Positions 13,396 through 25,048 of a stretch of 64,000 nucleotides of DNA are shown here, piece after piece (the first letter of the stretch is position 1; every line of letters begins with the position of its first letter). The stretch spans positions 32,408,750-32,472,749 of the forward strand of contig NC_062215.1 in NCBI RefSeq assembly GCF_902686445.1. The letters are read 5' to 3'. The notes beneath the pieces are model-generated. The model was not told the DNA's origin. It saw only the letters and a program-made list of their open reading frames with translations, and did not search any database. This DNA is from Sciurus carolinensis. Taxonomy: Eukaryota > Chordata > Mammalia > Rodentia > Sciuridae. The translations under genes were made by a program, and so were the position numbers.

Positions 13396-13509
13396 CCCCA
13401 CTACAATAAAAAAAGAATCCCACCAGATTAGGATTATATTTGAATTTCAGTGGTAAATAAATTGGTGAGTACTGGTGAATCGTGCACATTCCCTTTGCTT
13501 TTGGTCCTT

Positions 13510-13950
13510 GGGAAACAACCTTATTGAGATAGACTTCGTATAACCATATAATTCACTGTTGAATTTAAAATGTACAGTTCAATGGGTTTTAAATAGATTC
13601 ATAGGGTTGTGCCACCATCACCACAATCCATTTTAGAACGCTTTCATCACCCCCCAAAAGATGATGCCACCAGCACTTATTCCCTGTTTATTCCCTTCCC
13701 CCATCTCTTTGTAACTACTAATCTACTTTCTGACTCTGTAAACTTGTCAATGCTGGATATTTCTTGTAAATGGAATCATATAATATGTAGTCTGTGTTTG
13801 GTTTCTTTCACTTGGTGTAATGTTTTCAAGGTTCATTAATGTTGTAGCATGTGTGAGTACTTCATTCCTACTTATTGCTAAATAATATTCCATTGTGTGG
13901 ATACAGCACATATTTACCCATTTACCTGTTGATAGACAGAAGTCTATCAA
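13510..13950 (-). mobile_element. old L1 3' end
   Basis: The antisense L1M-type tail is clear (GTTGTGCCACCATCACCACAA, then TGTAATGTTTTCAAGGTTCA). The minus strand retains ORF2 carboxy-terminal pieces such as HTMEYYLAI. Confidence 0.88.
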
Positions 13951-13974
13951 CACTTGCTTCTTGCTATTCCCATT

Positions 13975-14110
13975 TTTTTAAATGTTTTTTTAGTTGTAGA
14001 TGGGCACAATACCTTTGTTTTATTTATTTTTATGCCGTGCTGAGGACCAAACCTGGTGCCTCACGTGGGCTAGGCAAGCACTCTACGACTGAGCCACCAT
14101 CCCAGCCCCT
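13975..14110 (-). mobile_element. ID SINE
   Basis: The minus strand reads GGGGCTGGGATGGTGGCTCA with an A-rich tail and the TCATCTACAACT-type end. Confidence 0.93.
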
Positions 14111-14285
14111 CCACCCTTTGACCTTTATAAGCAGCTTGCTTTCTTAATGCTGAAGACATTTCTCTATTTTAAAAGAATTTCAAATTTACATACAAATTTC
14201 ACAAGAATAGTAACAACAAAACTTTTTTCCTTGAACCGTTTGAGAGAGAATGGCTGGCATGGATGTCCATCACCACTAACAGCGC

Positions 14286-14287
<2 letters not shown>

Positions 14288-14329
<42 letters not shown>
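14288..14329. repeat. (AC)21 microsatellite
   Basis: A perfect 42-bp AC run. Confidence 0.98.
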
Positions 14330-14331
<2 letters not shown>

Positions 14332-14777
14332 ATATAGCATTTTCATGTATATCCCTATAATGGTATTCTTCTACATATATAATATAACCATCAAAATTAG
14401 AAAATGAACCTCCATTTACTCCTGTTGGATAGTCCATGGACCCTTTCAAGTTTCACCAGTCCCAATAATGTCCTTTAGAGTTTAAGACACAATCTAGGAT
14501 CATGCATTGCATTTGTCTCATTAGTCTCCCTCAATTTGGAACAGTTCCTCTATCTTTCACTGACTTTTTATGACCTCGATACTTTGGAAAATTATAGGAA
14601 AGTTATTGTTCAGAGTCCTTCAATTTTTTTTTAAATGGTTCCTCATGATAAGAATCAGGTGAATGCCTTTCCAGCAGGAATCTCACAGAACTGATGTGGT
14701 GTTCACCTGCTTCCTGTCAGGTGGTACCAGGGGTGTTAACTTTGATCACATGATTAAGAGATTTAATGGGGTTTTCT

Positions 14778-15186
14778 AGTACTATAGTCTGGATCTTGAA
14801 CATCTTCCAAAGGCCCACATGGTGGAGGCTTACATGCCAGACTGTGAGGCTCTTGAAGGTGATGGAACATTTAGGAGGTGGAAGCTTATGGAAAGATAGC
14901 AGGTCATTAGGAATGTGTTTTTGAAGGGGATATTGGGTCTCTGATTCTTTCCTGCCTCCCCCTGCTTCCTGGCTGCCTTGAGGTGAACAAGTTTCCTCCA
15001 CCACTTGTTCCCACCATGATGTATGTGCTGCCACAGACCCAGAGCAACAGGGTCCAACAAACATGGACTGAAACTTCTGAAACAATGAGCCAAAATAAAC
15101 TGTTCCTCCTTTAAGTTTTTAAACTGTTCCTCCTTTAAGTTTTTATGTCAGGTATTTTGTGACAGTAACAGAAAGTTGACTAACAC
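14778..15186 (+). mobile_element. MaLR-type LTR (different subfamily)
   Basis: It runs from CTATAGTCTGGATCTTGAAC through GGACTGAAACTTCTGAAACA and a poly(A) signal (AAAATAAAC at 15092) to GAAAGTTGACTAACAC. It splits the L1-derived repeat. It carries a 24-bp direct duplication at 15097-15144. Confidence 0.82.
15097..15144 (+). repeat. perfect 24-bp tandem duplication within an LTR
   Basis: AAACTGTTCCTCCTTTAAGT plus TTTT occurs twice head to tail without mismatch, just after the LTR poly(A) signal. Confidence 0.97.
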
Positions 15187-16480
15187 AGCTAGGTTATACC
15201 ATAGTAAATTTACTTTTTTCCCTGTTATTATTAAATGTGTTTTGGGGACACTGTATATATTCATTCTTCATCAAGTTCTCATTAAGTTTAGCATCAGCAA
15301 AGGCCTCTTGATTGACTTAATTACTCCTACAACAGCAGTCAAATAGTGAATTTTCAATTGCATCTTTCCTTCTACACTCATCCACTCGTATTTTACCCTA
15401 AGAGAAATGTACGTATTTGTATCAGTATGGATTCAGTGATTTTTTATTGAAATGATCACAATTGGTTATCATCCTTATTTATTTTTATATTTCAATTTTC
15501 CCTGATTTAGCCAGTGGGACTCCCTCAAGTTGACTTCTATGTCCTTTTGATATGTCTTCATCAGGTTTTGAGCACCTTCTCTTTTTCTGGCACAAGATAC
15601 TCTTGTAGGCTCATCTTCACTTGCTCCAGTCCTGGACTCATCCATTTCTTCAAGGGTCCTGGCTCCTTTTTAGTGGGAATAGTATTTAGAAATCATGACA
15701 TGGGCACCAATATGCCCAGTAGAATTCGCGTTGTCTTTCTTTGGCCCCCCAATGGACATAGCTAAAGAACACACCCCTTGTATACAATTCATGCCCATGT
15801 TTACATCCGTATTAGTATACATATATGGAGACAAATACCAAAAAACATGAATTCACATTACACCTCTAATTCCGATCCAGCACCAGGGTCCATTCTCACC
15901 TCCCCCTTTTGCATATTTGTGATTCCCTCTCACGGTGAGATACTTGGCTCCCATTATTCTGAACATTCACTTCCTGAATGAATCCATGTGTGTAACCAAT
16001 CTCTTGTCCTATGGGGGGACCCACACATGCACATTCTCCTTACCCAACTTTGGCTTCCAAATTCCACGAGGCCACTGCTGTCAGCAGCCGGGCCCCATGG
16101 AGATTCCCACTTCAGCCCTTCGGGCTCCAACATGCACTGCGCCTCCCAACAGGATGCTCCTCCCATGTGCTCTGCTCAGGTTCCACGCCCCATGCTGGGG
16201 TGCTGCTGCTGTCACCCCCACTCCCACATGGATGCCCACCACCCTCCATACAGGCTCTGCAACCCACCTTCACCAGAGCACTCGGACTCCCTATGCCGTG
16301 CCACATAGATACCCTCTTCACCATGCTTGTGCCTGACGACCCACCCTGGGCCGCTGCCACCTGCCCCTCATAGGGACGCCATTCTTACCTGCTCGTTTCT
16401 GACACTTTGGGCTGACTGGTCTCTACAATGCCTGCCACCCCCACCTCCCACACAGACACTGAGCTTGCTTGTTGGAAAAG

Positions 16481-17600
16481 GAAGGTTCTTTGTTCAGTAA
16501 GCTTGTCACGGCTGGGATTCGATGACTGCACCCCCGCTGTCCTTTAAGATGTTTCTCCTTCCCCTTCACAAGAAATTGGTAGTTAGATCTAGAGGTTGAT
16601 GAAATTCGGGTCCAGTTTTTTGGTAATAAAGTCTCATAGGTGTTCTCCCATTAGAGAGCACATAACTGGCTGTCCATAATTCCATGAAGGGCTACAAAAT
16701 GACATTATTCAAATTTGACTTATGAAGAGATACTTCTTATCAACCATGTGTTCACCTGAAGTTCACAGAGGAAAGGTAAGGGCTTGATTCCTTTTCTTTA
16801 TCTGCCAGTTTTTTTAGATAATGAGCAGTTACCTGAATGTCTTTCAAGAATAATCAATGAGTGGGTTTTCTTTTTCCTTTAAAAAAAATGCATTAGGAAC
16901 TCATGAATTGAAACATATTTGACCCGTTTCAGTGCACTGCAGTTATTTTTATTGATGATCACGTTGTCCCATCTTTGGCTGGTAGGAACCTCTTCAGGTT
17001 GCCACTAACTAGTAATCATTGATGGTTTCTGATGTAACAAGATGTTCTAGGCTCATCTTGTACATTTTGTGTCCTAGACTAGAATGCATTATTTCTCTAA
17101 AAATAAAGATTTGGAAATAATCCAGTCTCTAGAATTATTCAGTATTATGGGGTTGGCTATCATTCTCAGGTCTTTGTGATGGATTAAAAAAAAATAGACC
17201 AAACTAGAAAATGATGCTATATCTCCTGACTTCACATTGATGCTTTCAATTCAGATTCAGGATCCCAGGATTTAGCCTCTTGTCTCACACCTGTATGTCT
17301 TTTCTTTCACCTTGAAAATCCTAATTCCCAATGAAAGGAACATAATTTCTCACTTCCTCTATCTCACACTTGACATCCAACAGTTCCAGCACTATCAGCA
17401 CTAATACGCATATCAATGAGCAATTTAAGAAATTTTTGTCGTTACTTTTGCTAAGGTACATCCCAGATTCCAGTTGGAATGATAATCAAACTGATTCGTT
17501 TTTAAGTCCCCTGAAAGTTTCCCTCTATGTTAATTATGCCACCATACCAGTTTCTTTCTTTCATCCTGTTTTTGCAATTTAGACTTCTAAAATTTTTAAT
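16481..17600. mobile_element. second L1-derived old repeat segment
   Basis: It shares motifs with the previous segment (ACAAGATGTTCTAGGCTCAT, then CTTGTACATTTTGTGTCCTAG), so it is a second partial copy or an internal duplication of the same repeat type. It is AT-rich with no open frame of note. Confidence 0.5.
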
Positions 17601-17689
17601 GGATTTATTTTTTAAATTAATTTTGCATTACAATCATAACATTTGCACAGTCCCAAAGTCATATTTACAGAACAAGCCCCACCCATCGC

Positions 17690-17862
17690 CCAATACTGGG
17701 GACTGAACCCAGAAATGCTTTACCACTGAGCTACATCCCCAGTTCTTTTTAACTTTTTATAGGGGGCTTGCTAAATTGATGAGGCTGGCCTTGAACTTGC
17801 CATCCTCCTACCTCAGCCTCCCAAGTTGCTAGGATTACAGGTGCGCACCACCACAGCTGACC
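17690..17862 (-). mobile_element. B1-dID-type SINE
   Basis: The minus strand reads from TCAGCTGTGGTGGTGCGCAC to the ID half, with CTGGGGATGTAGCTCAGTGG. Confidence 0.9.
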
Positions 17863-18859
17863 AGAACAAGTTGTTCTTAAAAAAGTCTTTGAATTCCAAT
17901 TCATTAGAGTTTGAGAAGTTCCTAATCATGCTCAGAGTAAGGTAGGCTCCAGAATCTTGAGATTCTGCAATATCAACACTTTAGGCAATTTTCAGTTATT
18001 CTATAATTAAAATACAGACTTGATCTTGTAAGAGAGACCCTCAAATAGCAATAAGGTAGCATTCTCACTTAGTGGTTCTTACAGCTCTCCAGGGCTGATA
18101 GGATAGATGGTTCTAGTTACTCTGGTACCTCCATAGATGGCTTCCTTCTTGGGATCCACACAAATGCCCCAGGTCCTGTCATTACATCCCCACTCCAGAG
18201 CTAGCAAAGAGCCACCAGGAAGAGGAGGTCAATTCTCCTGAAGCCATGGTACATACAACTTGTGTTTCTACTCTATTGACTAATTAGCTATAAGAAAAAC
18301 TGGGAAATACAATTTTTTCCTTAAAAGCAGATAATCAGCTAAATTTTGGATTCTATTATAAAAGGAAGGAGGAGAGACTAAGATACAGAGGGGAACTGTC
18401 TATTATATCCTCTGGATAATAAGTCAAAACATCCTAAGATCTGAGCATTTCTACCAGTAAGTTTTTCACCTTGATAATACTTTTTCAAGTTTGGGATGAA
18501 GTCAGGTGGCCAACCAGGAACACATGCAGACAGAATATGAGAAAGAAATCTACATTTGTCCCATGGTGGGGCAGGGATCTGAATTTCTACATAGCCAGAT
18601 CTATCTCTTATGAAACCTGCCTTTGTTTCTACGCTGAGAAAGTCATTTTCCACTTGGGTTGGCATACATGTTCAGATTGATTTTCTGCAGTTCTTTATCA
18701 TTTTTTTCTTCTATACTTAAGGTTTTTATTGACTAGTACTAGGGAACTAAGGCTATTTGGTTTTTTTCCTCAGTTGCGAGTTGTAGGGTCAGACTTGGGG
18801 CAGATGGCCTTGCATAGTCTGCCACTTGACGAAGATTATCCGGGACAATTTTAAGTCTG
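17863..18859. other. AT-rich DNA, no gene seen
   Basis: Probably an old interspersed repeat in part (the stretch with CCATAGATGGCTTCCTTCTT looks familiar), but I cannot name it. The 95-residue minus-strand frame at 18378-18665 has no recognisable motif. Confidence 0.4.
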
Positions 18860-19140
18860 TGTCAGTGTTGGTTGAGCGCTTAGTACAGACCAGGTGTTTG
18901 GACGCATCTCAGGATATGAAGATAAAGGGACCCAATTCTTGCTTTTAGGAGCAACAGAAAAGGAAATGAATCAAACCTGCACCATCCAGGAGAACCTGAG
19001 GACAGCGTGAAGAGGGACCTGCGGGGAAACTTCACAAAGGAGGTGATGCCTGAGTTGAGTCAGGAAGGACTGAGGGTGCCTTCCAGGCAGACAGGCGCGG
19101 GAGGGGCATTTCCAGGCACACGGCTTAAACTCTCTGAGCG
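18860..19140 (-). repeat. L2 fragment
   Basis: The reverse L2 3' pattern: a GTTGAGCGCTTAGTACAGACC-like start, then AACTTCACAAAGGAGGTGAT and GGGGCATTTCCAGGCA. Confidence 0.55.
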
Positions 19141-20209
19141 CGGCTGGTAAACAGGTCTCAGTGCCTCCTTCACAGGTTGTGGCTGGAGTTCAAGACTGGA
19201 ACCCGTGCCAGTCTTGTGCTGGGTTTGTGGCGCAGCAGGGGACGGAGAACGCCTGTGGTTTTGCATGCGGTTCCAGCATCCCCTTGTGATTTAAGGCTCG
19301 TCCTCAGGGTGGCGCTGTTGAGGGGAAGAGGAACCCCGGGAAGGCGGGACTTAGTGGGATGCAAGGTCCTTGGGGCACTGGGGGCTTGAAGGGACTTCTC
19401 ATGTGACCCCCTTGGTAGTTCTTCTGAGAGGGTTGTTATAAAAGGAGCAGCCCAGCCCTGCCCATCTTCTTTCTCTCTGCTCTGCTGTAGTTTAATATGG
19501 AATCTCTTGCTTCCTTCTGCACGCATTCCCGCCATAGCTACCCGCCATGATGTGCAAAAGCACCCCTGCAAAGGGCACCCCTGCACCTCCCTGGCAAGAG
19601 ATGCCAGCGTCTCTGCCATCCAAATGATCTACCTGCCCCGCTTTTTCTGAATATGGGTAGGGGAAATTCCCAAGCAGCTCAAGGCTTGGTGGAGGGAGAG
19701 CACAAAGATGGGCCCCATTTATCTAGGTAGAGATGAAGACTCGGGGGAAGCTGAGTGTCCTTGGAACTGGATTTGATCACCCTTACTGGAGGCGGACTCA
19801 ACTTTTTACAGCAAAATGGATTTTGGAGTGGGAAACCCAGGTGGCAGGGCCGTGGAGGCCACATAGCTAACTCACTGAAAGACTCTGGGCAAGTCATTTC
19901 CCCTCATTTGAGAATTGATTCTTCTAGCTGCAGGACATTTGGAACATTCCCTTTGGCCCCAAGCCAACTCAGGGGTGAAGACAAGGGAAGGAGGACATAC
20001 ACCTTTAAGGCCGTCATCCCACCCTTAATGGAGTCCTCACGCCAGTTGTCCCACTGCCAGGTCCCCGGGCCAGCAGTTGCCATGGTATATGGACCCTGGA
20101 GGCATGTTGCTATAATAAGACGTGTTTATTTGAATAGGAAGGTCAGGGAGTTAAGTAGTTGGTATTCCAGTCGTATAGAGTCGTTTGCACAGTGTCACTA
20201 ATAATTAAA

Positions 20210-20380
20210 GGGGGTTTTGACTAATCTAGTTGCTCTTCCTAAATATACTCTGCTCAAGAAACTCATCAAAGCAGCAAAGTAATCTTTGAGGTTATTAATC
20301 TCCTCTGCTTCACAGCTGGGGCAAATTTATTTGCTTGAATTAGCATGTAATAAACTTATAATAAAGCTGCCACGGCCCCA
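20210..20380. promoter_or_regulatory. candidate conserved non-coding element
   Basis: A repeat-free AT-rich block with homeodomain-like TTAAT/ATTA motifs (CTAATCTAGTTG, GGTTATTAATCTCC, TGAATTAGCATGTAATAAAC). It looks like constrained sequence, but this is judged by eye only. Confidence 0.25.
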
Positions 20381-20589
20381 GCTTGGTAGAGAGCGGCTCC
20401 GTGGAACGGGTAGTTACATCTAGGAAATGGGGCGCTAGTCCGCAGGCCACCCCTGCAGGCCTGCTGAGGCCGGGGGAGCTGCCCCCAAGGGCTGCACAGA
20501 GAAAGGGTCACCTGGCCTTGGAGACACCAGCTGAGGGGAGCCTGGCTGACCCGTGGGTCTGCCCTCCTCCCTCCGACCCCTCCTCCCTG

Positions 20590-20665
20590 CACAGGTGAGG
20601 AAGCTGAGGCTCCCAGAACGGAAAGAGGTGGGCGAAGTCACAGAGAGGGCAGCTGGCTGGACCCA
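20590..20665 (-). repeat. MIR remnant
   Basis: The reverse MIR core: CAGGTGAGGAAGCTGAGGCTC followed by GCGAAGTCACAGAGAG. Confidence 0.6.
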
Positions 20666-21347
20666 GGTGAGCACACAGGCGCGAGGCGTGGTCCCTGCCA
20701 CCACGGCTCCAGGTAGCCCACCTTGTCATCGGTGGTCTTCTGCCAGGTTCTGCTGGAGGCCCCTGCGTGAGTCCCTGTTGCCCTTTGACCCCTCTTCTAC
20801 CTCTTCCCTGAACCACAGCCCCACAGAGACCTCTGTGCCTTCCTACCCTGCTTCGCCATCTTCTTGTCCTGTCCTGTCGGGAGCGCACCTGGACTGTTCT
20901 CCTTCCTCGCAGCCACTCGGTCTCGCCGGTCACCTACCTGTGAACCCACTGCGAGTGGGTGGGACTGTGCAGGCAGCTGTGGGCCCTGCTGTTGGACAGC
21001 CTCAGCCGAGGCCCAAGAGCCTCCTCTACTTCTGCCTTCCTTTTCTTCCCTCCACCTGGCCCTAGGAACCAGTTCCCTTGGTCTCTGCTCCTCGAGGCTG
21101 AGCTCTTCTCCCGATTCTCATCTGGTGACGGGCGGTGCTGGGACACTCACTTCTTAGGAGGGAGCAGCTACAAGACAGCAATCTTGGTGCCACCAACACT
21201 GATTGCCTTTCATGGCTCTGCTTAGACGGATGGTATAAAAAATAGCCAACCCCGCGGGAGGAGGGCAGGACAAAAGGAAGAGGGTAAAGAGGTCAGGTGA
21301 CGCCAGCCGACCACTGGCACAGAGCCAACTCCCCGACCCCCATCTCC

Positions 21348-21515
21348 TTTTTTTTTTCTGAACTGGAGATTGAAGCCAGGACCTTAACCACTGAGCAACA
21401 GCCACAACACAGCCCTTTATATTTTTTATTTTGCATCAGGGCCTGGCTAAGTTGCTTAGGGCCTTGCTAAATTGCCGAGGCTGGCCTCTAACTGCCAATC
21501 CTCCTGCCTCATCTC
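21348..21515 (-). mobile_element. B1-dID-type SINE, 5'-truncated
   Basis: ID half at 21360-21415 and the B1 half right part (CTAAATTGCCGAGGCTGGCC). The B1 start is missing. Confidence 0.8.
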
Positions 21516-22204
21516 TCCTCTCAGTCTCCTCATCCCCCACGCACCATCCAGAGAGAGGGAAGGAGGGAAGGAAAGAGAAAGATAAAGGGGGTCGAGGGAG
21601 AAAGGAGAAGAGGGAACCGAAGGGAAAGGTTTGGACTATGCCTCAGAGACACTCTGGCCTTTTCAGGACTTTGGTCCTCTAGGCACAAGGTCCTCGGGCA
21701 AGAAACTTAGTGGGGACTATGAAACTCCAGGCGGGCATCTTCAAGGGGTTGTGGAGAGAAGGAATACTGAGTTACCCACAGCCCATGTTCTGATTTTAGA
21801 ACAAAATAAAACATTAACTCCCCGTAACATATTGGCAAGCTTGATAACAATCACTGGTAAATTTCAGAGTAAGGACTTAGAGAAGGGAGAGGACGATCCC
21901 TCGAGGCCAGCCTGAGTTCCCCAGGGCAGAGTCCCACACAGCACAACTCCCATCCTGAAGGGGCTCCTGGGACAGGAGGGACGAGGGTGCCTTTGACAAA
22001 GGGCACGGTGCAGCGTTCCAATAAGACATCTGTCAGAGCCACTCCAGCCCTGAATAAGAAGGCCAAGCGTGGCCTGCCCTGTGGCACAGGTACGGAGGAA
22101 GCAGAGCTGGGGCCCCCATCGGCTCAGCAGCCGTTCTCAACAATACTCTGAGGCTCGGCCCTTGACCTTGTCCGTCTCAGCCTTTTTCTCGGCGTCTCGG
22201 ATGA

Positions 22205-22360
22205 AGCAGAATGGAAGATGTGCTTATCAAATTTGCAGCTGACACAAAGCCAGGGGGATTGTTAATAGAAAGAATGGCAGAATCGAGATTCAAAAACATC
22301 TTGACAGGTTGAAATAATGGGCTGAAAACATGTAAAAGGGATAAATGTAAATTCCTGCAG
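22205..22360 (+). pseudogene. CR1/L3-like LINE relic with RT motif
   Basis: One plus-strand frame from 22229 reads KFAADTKPGG, close to the FADDTKLGG reverse-transcriptase core of CR1-group LINEs. Downstream nucleotides (CATCTTGACAGGTTGAAATAATGGGCTGAA, split here as CATCTTGACAGG and AATGGGCTGAA, then GATAAATGTAAATTCCTGCA) fit the next conserved stretch (DLDRLEQWA, then CKVLHL). One catalytic Asp is replaced by Ala and stops follow, so the element is dead. It breaks off at a T run at 22365. Confidence 0.65.
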
Positions 22361-22489
22361 TTAGGTTTTTTTTTTTTTTTAATGTTTCATAAACATAGAT
22401 GGGAGAAAGAAGGCTTAAAAGCAGAAGGGACAGCTGGATGGGAGCCAGGGTGACATAGTTAGCGTTCAGATCAAAGGAAAGAAGAAAGA

Positions 22490-22725
22490 GAAGAAAATAG
22501 CATTTCTTAAGTGTACGAGAAACTGTACTAGATGCTTTAAATTACTGTACGCCACATGTATGGGGCAGGCACTATCCTTGAGCCCATTTGACAGGTGAGG
22601 AAACTGAGGTTCAATGGTCTTATTAATTGGCTAATTCATATCAAGTTATTAAATGACTCATATTAAGCCATAAAGTGATGGAGTCGGAATTTGAATTCAG
22701 GGCCAATGCTCTACCCCTCCGCTGC
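22490..22725 (-). repeat. MIR
   Basis: A long reverse MIR: AGCATTTCTTAAGTGTACGA, GACAGGTGAGGAAACTGAGG and TTTGAATTCAGGGCCAATGC, in the expected order. Confidence 0.82.
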
Positions 22726-24329
22726 CCTGGGGGCAAATCTTGATTAATTTAAGCAAATCACTACGATTCCTCTCTCCTCACCAATAATACTTTTGAAAAT
22801 CACACATCATACAAGACATGGGAGGAAGTACATTGGGAAAGCTTCCAGTAAAGTTTTCCTTTTTCTTAAAAAGAAGCCCCAGAAGCAGCTGCCCACCCTG
22901 CCCATCTTCTACTTCTAAACATAGTTAGTATGTGAGGTCTGGAACCGTAGCAGCCTCTGGGCACCCCGAGGAATCTGACAGGAGATGAGCAGCCGAATGC
23001 AGAGGACACAGAGCACAGAGATGGAAATGGGTCAAGTCAAGGCACTGAACTGACCAAGACCCCTCCACCTGGGGACTTCTAGGGAGGTAACCCATTTTCC
23101 TGATTGGTTAGCCCCTTTGGCTTGGTTCTTCTGTCAAGTTTTACCTGTAAGCACCCTAACACTCAAAGGAAGTGTATCCTCTCTGCTGGTCCTGGCAGGA
23201 TGACATTTGGAGACTGTGCACACCTGTGCACACACACACGCATGCATGCACGCACAAGCACACATATGTGTGCAGCGTTTAGCCTAATTGGTTCTTCAGT
23301 CCTACATGCTGAGACCTCTCTGTTCCCAAGATCCATCCTAAGCGGAAGCAGGAGGGATTGAAGCAATGCCAACTCTAAATTCTAGACTCAGTGATGGTGT
23401 GAAGCTCACCACATGCCCTAGTGTGTTGGCAGGGCTTCTGGGTGGCTCCTGACACTCTCCCTTCCCTTGGAGTTCCAAGTTCAGGTCTCTGGGCATCTTG
23501 CTGAGGCCTCACCACTTGACGGACATTCGCGTTGCTCCCCAGCTTCCGCCAACCCTTTTACTTTTGATATTAGACTCCGTCATAGATCAAGAATGACCGT
23601 GAGGCCCAGGCCTGGCAAAGCAGGAAACTCAAGCTCCTGTTACAGGGGCTGGCTCAGGAATGGGCACTCATTTGACCAATGGGATTTCTTCCCCAAGACT
23701 TCTAAACAGAGCTTATAAGGGGAGACCTCTGACCCCTTGGATTACAAAACAAGAAAGTACCACATGGAGCAAGCCAGTCAGCCCAAGAAGAAAAGGAAGC
23801 AAGGTGGACCCAAGAGCTAACAGAGAGAGGGACAGATGGAGGGAGAGGCATCGTGGCCTTATCTACTCTGGTCCCTGGATTTTCCTGGTTTCCTACAGCA
23901 TTTCTTCAGAGATGAAAACTGACCACCATCTTCCACTAACAAATTCCCTGTTTTCCTAAGCTGTTTAATAGAGTTTCTGCCTCTTGTGACTCAGAGCCCT
24001 GGCCAAGATCTCAGCTGTTCCCTTTGCCACAGGGCTTTCCTGGCCCTGGCAGCCTGGGCCTTGCAAAATGAAGGAACCTTGCATCAGCAACTGCATCCGA
24101 ATGAAGCCTCCTGAGGTCTTCCTATCCTGGTCCGGTGTGTGTGGTGGGGGTGGAAGTGGAAAGTGTCCAGCCCTGTCCCCTGTTTATCTTGCTAAAATGT
24201 CACCAGGCAGTATGATTCCCAGGCCTGAGAGATAACCACATGTGCAGGTTGAGGTTTGAGCTAAAAGATAGGGAACATGTGAAGCAAGAGTTAGACTCCA
24301 TTTATCCATTAAACCGATTTACTCAACTC
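22726..24329. other. unassigned DNA with a CA/CATG-rich patch
   Basis: A degenerate CACA/GCATGCA patch at 23219-23270; otherwise no named repeat and no gene. Confidence 0.4.
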
Positions 24330-24405
24330 CATTCATTCATTCATTCAACAACTGTGTATTGAGCAGCTACCATAGTCAGGGTGCTAGGTTCAAAGACTTA
24401 GCACA
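24330..24405 (-). repeat. L2 3' end fragment
   Basis: ATTCATTCATTCAACAACTG, then GTATTGAGCAGCTACCAT: the reverse of the L2 terminus. Confidence 0.6.
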
Positions 24406-24565
24406 AGGGTAGGCAAGCTTTTTCTGTAAAGGACCAGATACTAAATATTTTCAACTTTGCAGGCCATGGGTCTCTGTTGCAACTACTCAACTCTGCCTTG
24501 TAAACCTAAAGCAACCACAGACTAAATGGAACAAATGGACATGTTCATGTTCCAACATAAATCAT
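24406..24565. repeat. hAT-like non-autonomous DNA repeat
   Basis: It carries the mammal-wide motif GCAAGCTTTTTCTGTAAAGG, then CTGTTGCAACTACTCAACTC. I do not recall the exact family name. Confidence 0.6.
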
Positions 24566-24571
24566 TTATAA

Positions 24572-24657
24572 GCCACTGACTCAGGAGGCTGAGATAGGAG
24601 GATCACTTGAGCCAGGAGTTTAAGGCTACGCTGGCCAACAGAGTGAGACCCTGTCTG
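24572..24657 (+). mobile_element. B1-type SINE, left part, split by the provirus
   Basis: A truncated 7SL/B1-like monomer (CAGGAGGCTGAGATAGGAGG, then GTGAGACCCTGTCT). It stops at the LTR and resumes as CTATCTAAAAAATAATTAC at 27066. The six bases on each side (CTGTCT at 24651, CTATCT at 27066) look like the provirus target duplication. Confidence 0.75.
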
Positions 24658-25048
24658 TGTTAATCCAATTTCATTACTGTGACCAGTGTACCCCACAAGA
24701 ACAACTTAGAGAAGGAACAGGTTTTGGGGCTCACAGTTTCAGAGGGTTAGTCCATGGTGGTCAAACTCCACTGCTTTGAGCTCAAGGTGAGGCAGAACAT
24801 CATGGTGGAAGGGCATGATGGAGGAGCTGCTGTCTTTATGAAGCCAGGAAGCAGAGACAGGGAGGAACTGAGGGAAGATGAACCTGGGGAGGGAATGTCC
24901 CAGTGACCCACCTCCTCCACCCACACCTCAGCTGCCTACAGTTACCACTCAGTTCATTCAAACTAATAATCTCTAATAACCTCACCTCTGAATATTCCTG
25001 CATGAACACAAGAGCTTTTGGGGGACACCTCAAATCCAAACCATAACA
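24658..25048 (-). mobile_element. 3' LTR of a MaLR-type provirus
   Basis: The left LTR on the plus strand, about 391 bp, bounded by TGTTA at 24658 and TAACA at 25048 (a TG...CA inverted terminal pair). It is clearly homologous to 26684-27065 and to the solo LTR at 885-1316. Just inside it, on the minus strand, a purine-rich GGGGACCAGGGGTGGAA sits where the polypurine tract should be. Confidence 0.88.

Larger units (their letters stand above)
14115..16480. mobile_element. L1-derived old repeat, two pieces around an LTR
   Basis: It carries motifs of a long L1-associated mammalian repeat: GATCATGCATTGCATTTGTC, GGAACAGTTCCTCTATC, and TTCTGGCACAAGATACTC with CTCATCTTCACTTGCTCC. It is interrupted by a CA repeat and the LTR at 14778-15186. 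Subfamily and strand are not certain; neighbouring L1s run on the minus strand. Confidence 0.65.
19141..21347. other. unassigned DNA
   Basis: Contains the listed candidate element and MIR remnant. The GC-rich 20.4-21.1 kb part yields overlapping frames up to 170 residues on both strands, as expected of composition. No splice-bounded exon was recognised. Confidence 0.4.

Noticed and set aside
20553..21065. 170-residue plus-strand frame in GC-rich DNA
   Set aside because: Several frames on both strands are open together, which reflects base composition. No recognised family.
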